From: Avena insularis
Taxonomy: Eukaryota; Streptophyta; Magnoliopsida; Poales; Poaceae
Direction: 5' to 3'
NCBI GenBank assembly: GCA_023614405.1
Contig: CM042688.1
Location: forward strand, 376,699,331 to 376,763,330
Length of the DNA stretch: 64,000 nucleotides
Under the pieces are notes generated by a model that made no database searches, was not told the origin of the DNA, and worked only from the letters and a program-made list of their open reading frames with translations. Both the position numbers and the translations under genes were made by a program. Shown here one piece after another: positions 57,314 to 64,000 of this stretch (position 1 is its first letter; each line of letters starts with the position of its first letter).

Positions 57314-58813
57314 TGTAACACCCCAAATCTTTAATCAAGGTTATCAAGTTCCTAATCACCCAATTTAGGGTTAACAAAAACTTTTATTAAGATAATGAAT
57401 ATGAATGCATGTGTGTGTTGCATTAGTATATAATTGTTTGAAAATGCCATGCTTGATTGTTTTAAATGTTGAGAAATGGTTTAAAGGTGAATGCCACATC
57501 ATCTAGACCATTTACAAACAAAATTCAAAGAGAAAGAAATCAAATAAGATTAAATAAGGCAAATGGTAATTTTGACCATTTTAAACCACTAGGCCACTTT
57601 GGGTGTTCTTAGAAGAAGATTTCTAACAGAAACATTTCTATCTCTTTTCACCCCTTGCTAGACCAAGTAAAGATGTACCAAGGCCCAATTTACAAACTTA
57701 CAAAAACATCTAGCAAATCAATTTAAAGGACATTTGAAAATTAAATCCAATTCATATGAGAAGATCACACTTTCTCAAAAACCCACCAAATCAGTTCACC
57801 TTGGCAATCCCAAGCAAACCTAGTCTCTCAAGCTTATGACAAGTTCACCCAAAAAGTTTGAATCAAAAATTCAAAAATAATTTTCATGCGGCCATTTCCT
57901 CAAACACTTGGCAGGCATAGAATAAACACTAGACTAGCTGCATTGTTTGGTACAGTGAGCATCGACCATTTGGTCTCCAACTTAACCCCCTATCCCCTCT
58001 AAGCCTAACCTAGCCCCAGACCAGCTCCCCCTTTCCCGCTGGCACAGTGGAGCACCTCCCGTTCTTGGTCATCGCCGGCCAATAGTGGACAGCACGCCAG
58101 GAGCCACGCCAGCCTCGCCCAGAACGCGCACCAGACAAGCGAGCTCCTACCGCCACCCCCTGTCCACCCCACGGTCGAAGCCCATCCCTGGACCACACTA
58201 GCACCGCCACGCACCGCCTCTCTGCGCCATGTCTAGAGCGCGCCAGTGCGCCGTGCCCAACCAGCTTGCACGCTCCGTGCCTTGACCTCCCGTCGCGTGC
58301 ACAGATCCGCCATGATAGCAGCACCCCGGCAGACACCCCTGTTCACCGCCGCGCGACCCGTAGCTCCTGTGCGCTGCTGTAAACACCACTGCCTCTGCCC
58401 AGAGCACCGCATGCACCCAACCGTTCCGCACCGCCCCACGCCTCGCCTTTAAGCCAGCAACGACCGCCAGGAGACACCGCACCGTCCACCTACCCCAGCC
58501 GTGCCCTTAGCTCTCTGTGCCGCCCTCGCCGGAGACGCCAGCCTGCACCGCTCGGTCCCCTCGTCGAGCTATAAAAGGAGGCCACCCCAGCCTCCATTCC
58601 TCACACCACTTGACTCCACACTCACCACTGAGCCTCCCACACCCCTTCCCGGAGCAAGGCGAGCACCACCGTGGCGAAATTGCACCAGAGTTCGCCGCTG
58701 CTGGAGGAGAAGCGCACCGTCGATTGCGACCATCCCAAGCCTTGTCGTGACTGTGCCTCGCTTCACCGTCGTCTACCATGCCATTGGCCCCCGTCGCCGA
58801 GCCTAGCTGGAGC
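57314..58813 (+). repeat. Chromovirus 3' LTR, first 1.5 kb
   Basis: Homologous to 38959 onward. A TATA box lies at 58570. It is cut at GCCTAGCTGGAGC (58813), where the 5' LTR instead continues CCAGGTGAGCC. The remaining LTR is outside the window. Confidence 0.9.
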
Positions 58814-60403
58814 TGATACGTTGCTAACGTATCCATAATTTTTGATGTTCCATGCTTGGTTTTATCTACTTTCTTATGTTTTGTTCCAACTTTGGAGTAA
58901 TTTTTATACACTTTCTTGGACTAACCTATTAACAAGAGCCACAGTGCCAGCTGCCTGTTTTATCTTGTTTTTGGTTCCAGGAAAGTCAGAAAATGAATAT
59001 TCTTGGAATTGGACAGGACAAAAGCCAAAGTCGGTTTTTCACCGAGGGACACAAGGAGCCAGAATATGAGACGGAGAGGGGCCAGGGGCCACCACACCAC
59101 CTGGCCATGCAGCCCAGCCTGGCCCGTGCCAGGGGGTGGTCTGGCCACCTCCGGCACCCCTCGGCCTCCCCTTTTGCCTATAAGATGCCTCTGGTACAAA
59201 AACCCTAAGTACCGATCTAAATTCCATGAAAGAGTCTGTAGCCGCCGTCATCTCCATCCCTAGATCAGGAGGGATCTGAAGCTATTCCTGGCACCCTGTC
59301 GGAGAGGCGAATTCACCCTGGAGGCCTTCTTCATCATCATGCAAGCCTCCGGTGTGATGCGTGAGTAGTTCATCTCTGGACTACGGGTCCATGTAGTAGC
59401 TAGATGGCTGGTTCTCCTCCTTTGTTCTATCATGTTTAGATCTTGTGAGCTCCTTTCATGATCAAGATCATCTATTTGTAATTCTTACATGTTGTGTTTG
59501 CGGGGATTCGATGGATATTGAGATGCTATTTCAGATTGATTATTGATTCTATCATATCTTTGTTATTTGTGATCTTGCATGCTTTCCGTTGTTAGTAGCT
59601 ATCTTGGCTAAGTAGATGCTAGCAACTCCAAGAGTTAGTATTTATGCTCGATAGTGGGTTCATGCCTCTAGTAATCTGGGAAGTGACAGAAATCTCTAAG
59701 GTACTAGATGTGTTGTGGCTACTAGGAGAAAACAACAATCCTTTGTTCATAGAACAATCGTATTGTTTACTTTACACGCAATGCATAATGCAATTATCTG
59801 TTGCTTGCAACTTAATACTAGAGGGGGTTCAGATGATAACCTGAAGGTGGATTATTAGTCATAGATGCAGTTGGATTAAGGTCTATGTGTTGTAATTCCC
59901 AATCAAATCTCGAAGGAGTCAAGATGAGTAGTATATGCATGATTGCTTTCTCGATGTTTGTCAATTGTCCCACTGTAATTTGTTCACCCAACATGTGATC
60001 TATCTTAAGGAGAGCCACCACTAGTGAACTATGGACCCCGGTCCTTTCTTTTACTATCAATCTACAGTCAACTGTTTACTGCTTTCTATTTCCTTTCTGC
60101 AAACGATTACTTTCTTCCACACAATACGTTTAATCCTTTGTTTTCAGCAAAACCGGTGAGATTCACAACCTCACTGTAAGTTGGGGGGCAGAGTTCTGTG
60201 GTTGTGTTGTGCAGGTCTCCACGTTGCTGCTGGCACCGGTAGTGCGTCCTACCAAAGTTCAGCTAGCAACACCTTTGGGGTGTTTCCTTGCTCCTACTAG
60301 TTCGATTAAACCTTGGTTTCATAACTCAGGGAAACTTGTTGCTGTGCTCATCATACCTTCCTCTTGGGGTTCCCCAACGAGCTCAAGATATCTTGGGCCA
60401 TCA
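58814..60403 (+). repeat. 5' LTR of the tRNA-Asp-primed element
   Basis: TGATACG...CCATCA, 1590 bp. A TATA-like TATAAG lies at 59179, followed by a leader containing GTGTGATGCGTGAGTAG. Open frames at 59003-59263 on both strands are compositional. Confidence 0.8.
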
Positions 60404-60413
60404 AAGCTTTTTC

Positions 60414-60430
60414 TAGCGCCGTTGCCGGGG
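60414..60430 (+). other. Primer-binding site, tRNA-Asp type
   Basis: TAGCGCCGTTGCCGGGG differs at one base (A for G at position 2) from the sequence complementary to the 3' end of plant tRNA-Asp. It lies 10 bases inside the LTR. Confidence 0.85.
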
Positions 60431-60618
60431 AGTCAAGGACATCTTCACAAGGGGAGTCCCTCATAACCAATCTCTTTACTTTGTTATTTTTGTTTTGCTT
60501 AGTTTATTTCTGCTTTGTTTGCTTGTTTCTTTATCAAAAATATAAAAAAAATTAGTTCCTACTATAGATGTTATTTTCCTTGGTCTGTTATTGTCTTGCT
60601 TTATCATGCTTTCTATCA

Positions 60619-61668
60619 ATGGTTGGTTTCTTTGAAACTGAATCTTATTGGCAAGGTGGGTTCACGGAAGAACAAAAATATTATTATAAGGAACACCACT
60701 TGTCACAAAAAGGGAAACACTTATGGGAACAAATTGATAAATTGTATACCATTGCTACAAACATGTGCTCTACTTATAATGTTACTTATTGCTTTGATAA
60801 ATCTTATTGCCGTAGGAGGTATAAACACCTCCCTTTTCAATGTGAGTATAATGATAATGTTACCATATCTTCTTATGTTAAAGGGAATTATGACTTTTAT
60901 GATGTGGAACAAATTGAAGAATTTATTGCTTGGAAGGGTGCATTTGAACTTACTAGTTTGCTTGAAAATACTGATGATTCACCTTATAAATATGAGGTTT
61001 ATGTTATACTTAAATTTTGCTTTGATAATTACAAGGTATAAAATGGCTATCTTCTTGAATATCTTAATAGATTCTCTCCACCAATGGAAGAGACTTATGC
61101 CTTGCAGGAGCCTATGGAAGAAGAAATTGCTGAAACTGGAAGCTCATTGGATGAAAAAGAGGAGGAGAGTAATGATCAAGAGGAGGAAGAATGGATCTAC
61201 CCATCCCTACCTTCTAATGAGAGTAACTCTTTACCCCTTACATTATTTGATTGTCCCCCATGCTTACCAAAGGAGGACGAATGTCATGTTCCTGAGGATT
61301 CTTTTGAAAATGTTTATAATAAAGCTCTAGTGTGTGTAGATCATGAAAAGCATGCTTTATGTGATAGTTATATTGTTGAGTTTATTCATGAGGCTACTGA
61401 AAATTATTATGAGAGAGGAAAATATGGTTGTAAAAGCTTTCGTGGTACTGAAACACCTCTCTATTTGCTAAAAGTTTTGAAGTTACTCTCAGTTTATCGT
61501 CATATGCATGTCGCTTTGTTCTTTTTGAATTTATTTGCGTATAATATTACTATGCATAGGAAGAGAGTTAGACTTAAATGTGTTTTGAATTTTCTTCTTG
61601 ATGCTCTCTTTTACTTCAATTCATATTTCCTATGTGAGCATCTTCTCAAATTATCATGCCTAACTTAA
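60619..61668 (+). pseudogene. ORF of unknown function in the tRNA-Asp-primed element, one in-frame stop
   Basis: A single frame of 350 codons from ATG 60619 (MVGFFETESYWQGG) has one TAA at 61039, then continues NGYLLEYLNRFSPP in the same frame. The first 140 residues contain a cysteine- and tyrosine-rich region (MCSTYNVTYCFDKSYCRRRY). The middle is acidic (SSLDEKEEESNDQEEEEW). The C-terminus has hydrophobic stretches (HVALFFLNLFAYNI, VLNFLLDALFYFNSYFL) that could be membrane segments. There is no gag core, knuckle or protease motif. It occupies the position where gag would normally be. I do not recognise the family. An env-like role is only a guess. Confidence 0.6.
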
Positions 61669-64000
61669 AGGTGTTAAAGAAAATTACTTATTGGGAGATA
61701 ACCCAAAAGTTTTAGATGAGTCTTGGAAGTTATTACCTCAGTAATAACCGCTCATTATCCTTTTTATTTACTTTTTGTGCCAAGAGTAACCTCTAATGAG
61801 AGAGAAGTAATGATTGGGAAAGTTGCTGTCCCGAAACAGATTTCTGTGCTTCACCGTAAAAATTCGTGTAAAATCTTTGTACGTCGTTTTGAGGCGTGAA
61901 TTTTTGTGCTTCTGCCCCAGGTTGTTATCTAACTTGCATTAGTTCAACACTTTTTTATTTGAGTGACATAAGGTGTTCGAAAAAATTGGTTTTTACCTGC
62001 TGGTCTGTTTTGACAGATTTCTGCCATTATTCGCATTTGCTTCTTGTTGGTTCCTTTTTGAGTTCATTTGGGGAATTGAGCTTTTTGAGGGAAGTGCTAC
62101 AGTAGCTTGTGTTTTAATGGATGTTTTATTGGTGTTGGAACTGAACCTAAAGAGTTATTATCTTGAGTGCACTAATGTTGCTAATAAACATTGTGTGAAG
62201 TTTTGCATGAAGGAAATATTTTAGGTGTATGGAAGGAATGAGTAATGAGATGAAGAATGGACTAAAGCTCAAGCTTGGGGATGCCACGCATGCCACCCCA
62301 ATAAATATCCAAGAATTACAAGTGTCAAAGCTTGGGCTTGCCCAAGGCATCCCCTTCTTCATCAATAAAAATCTCAGGTTTCTTCCGAACACTTTATTTT
62401 TATTGTTTCATGCACAGTTGTGTTGTTCTTGGAGCGTCTTCATTTTTTGTTTTTCGTTTTTGTTTGCTTGGTTTTCTTAGTTTGCTGAATAAATTGGTTG
62501 GACCCCCTCTTTCATGCATTTGTTTTCAAATAGTTTGGTTTGGATTGGAAAAAGAGTAGGAAAAGTTCATGCTTAAGTGATAAAGAGAGCTTGTTTTTTA
62601 CCGTGGCCTATGCTTTGTCATGCCATGCTTGATATTGTTTTGGCTTTATGCTTAGTATTCTTTGTTGTAGCATGACTTGTTATAAACATTGATATTGCTT
62701 AATGTGCCTTTGAAGAATCATGCGTTGTTTTAGCATATTAAAGCATAGTATTGTGGTATTCTCCTTTGATGCTTTATTTGGGTTGACTTGGCACATGCTC
62801 ACACCATGTTATGACTATCCCAAGTCACCATAAGCCTTTATGATCCTTTAGTTTACAACTTGTAGTATCACTTTATGCTTTGATTAATGATGTTTTGTCG
62901 CTCTACATGACTATGGCCATTATTGCTCTCTTAGTTGGTCGCTCCCAGTCTTTTGCTAGCCTCGAAAACCAAGAGTGAGTTCCACTCATGCATCGAACTC
63001 CTAAAACCAAGTTATTCCAAAGAGTCCACCATACCTACCTATTAGCATATGCTATTCTAAGTATATTCATGTTTTTATCTACCTTCCGAATTAAACTTGT
63101 TATGAGAAAACTAGTGATTAAAGCTCTCACGAACTTGATAGCACACTTTACTTTCTTGCATTTAATAAACTTGAACCATTATGTCCATCTTTGTTGTGTA
63201 TATGCTTGCGCTTTATAAGTTGAAGTTAGCAGAACCATGTATCATGGGGAACTCTTTCAACATTGCACTTGTACTTTGTACCCCGTTGATATCATGTTCT
63301 TTTGCTTATGGATCCCGGCGGTGTGAAATAAAAGGGGAACTTGTAAGGTCATGGAGTTTGTATTTGTGTTAGAGAAACGCCTGGGCCGCTAGCCTAAGCC
63401 ATGCCTAATCATGGTGAAAACTTGCAGCATAACCATAATGAGCACTCTATGAAGCATCCTCAATAAAAACCTATGCAAATAGCAAATAAAAAGATCACTG
63501 AGATGCTCATTGTATGCTTGCCTTGTCATTTTGATTATGGGATAGCTCATGTATCATGTGCAAGGGGTACCCCATTGGCGGTTCTCTATGATACATATGT
63601 ACTTACAATGACAAGAGCTTACTTGTGACTGAAGTGGAGTAGCATGAGGTTCGGTCTTCGTAAGTAAGGGGCATGAGATTTTAGATTATAACTTGTCAAG
63701 CATATCCTCTTAGTTATGTCACTTTAACCTTAATCACCTAAAGATGCTTATGATAGGGGAAATGAGTGTTGAAAGCTAATAAGTACCATAATTTTTGGAA
63801 GCTCTTTATGAAACTTGAATCCCTACTTCCTTCTATGAAGGCTTTTCTTTTACTTTTATGTTGAGTCTCCACCTTCTATCTTTATGCACCTACTTTGAGA
63901 GCATAGTGGCCATTCTTAGTTCTATGTGCATTGTCCCAAGACTTGTTGATTGATGCATAGCTTTGATATTGCTTGTTTTAAACTATTTGTATCTAGTCAC
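61669..64000 (+). other. Non-coding interior of the tRNA-Asp-primed element
   Basis: AT-rich sequence with short chance frames only. A strong structured motif at 62277-62353 contains GGGGATGCC and the inverse GGCATCCCC. Inside the latter is a perfect CTTGGGC-TT-GCCCAAG hairpin. No tRNA, second ORF or LTR is seen before the window edge. Confidence 0.5.

Larger units (their letters stand above)
38959..58813 (+). mobile_element. Chromovirus (Gypsy) LTR retrotransposon with nested insertions
   Basis: 5' LTR from TGTAACACCCC at 38959 to GGTGTTGACA at 51505, about 3.94 kb after removing the nested Copia element. It is followed by a tRNA-Met primer site, an extra ORF, gag, protease, reverse transcriptase, RNase H, integrase, chromodomain, polypurine tract, and a 3' LTR from 57314. 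The domain order and chromodomain identify a chromovirus, and the very long LTR suggests the Tekay lineage (inference). The 3' LTR is interrupted at 58814 by another element and continues outside the window. All pol genes are broken. By eye the two LTRs differ at a few percent of positions. Confidence 0.9.
58814..64000 (+). mobile_element. tRNA-Asp-primed Gypsy element, probably Athila lineage, 5' part only
   Basis: LTR 58814-60403 begins TGATACGTTGC and ends GGCCATCA. It is followed by a tRNA-Asp-type primer site and a 350-codon ORF of unknown function, then non-coding sequence to the window edge. No gag or pol is seen in 3.5 kb of interior, so the element is either non-autonomous or carries pol beyond the window. 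It is inserted in the chromovirus 3' LTR. The LTR start resembles the TGATACG family of abundant Triticeae Gypsy elements. Confidence 0.8.

Noticed and set aside
60515..61330. 271-codon plus-strand frame rich in I, L, K and M
   Set aside because: It overlaps the 350-codon frame out of phase and has a low-complexity composition typical of shifted AT-rich sequence.

Overview
This is a gene-poor stretch of a large plant genome, almost certainly a Triticeae grass (wheat, barley or a relative). The grounds are an intact-ended BARE1/Angela/WIS-type Copia element, a chromovirus with LTRs of nearly 4 kb, Athila-lineage Gypsy elements primed by tRNA-Asp, a CACTA terminus and clusters of short Helitron-like elements. 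I found no convincing host gene, tRNA, rRNA or CRISPR. Nearly everything readable is transposable-element sequence, and most element genes carry stops and frameshifts.

Layout. (1) 55-4766: decayed Copia element on the minus strand with one truncated LTR. (2) 4767-8319: remnant of a long Gypsy-type LTR. (3) 8320-18391: the 3' end of an Athila-lineage element, split by a complete non-autonomous Athila-lineage element on the minus strand (8734-16974). That element encodes only gag-protease plus an ATHILA-type ORF. (4) 18392-33500: DNA-transposon territory. It starts with a CACTA terminus and a 16-bp minisatellite. Next is a satellite array of about 139-bp units (21590-26660) split by a 3.3-kb solo LTR with a perfect target-site duplication. 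It ends with two minus-strand spliced pseudogenes of the CACTA-associated type. (5) 33540-38958: a head-to-tail cluster of short Helitron-like elements with fold-back elements. (6) 38959-58813: a chromovirus Gypsy element with an extra ORF ahead of gag, a chromodomain and degenerate pol. Its 5' LTR is split by a complete Copia element of the Angela type (42246-50848). (7) 58814-64000: the 5' end of another tRNA-Asp-primed element, sitting in the chromovirus 3' LTR. It encodes a 350-codon protein of unknown function instead of gag-pol.

Nesting gives the order of events. The Helitron cluster is older than the chromovirus, which is older than the Angela element and the last Athila-type element. 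The satellite array is older than the solo LTR.

No operon-like or defence system is present. The most interesting items are: an exon-like module shared by two otherwise different Gypsy LTRs, with acidic reading frames and a GC-type splice donor; a hairpin repeat family inside the minus-strand Athila element; the extra chromovirus ORF with splice-acceptor-like starts; the unknown 350-codon ORF; the tandem Helitron cluster; and the strictly alternating satellite.
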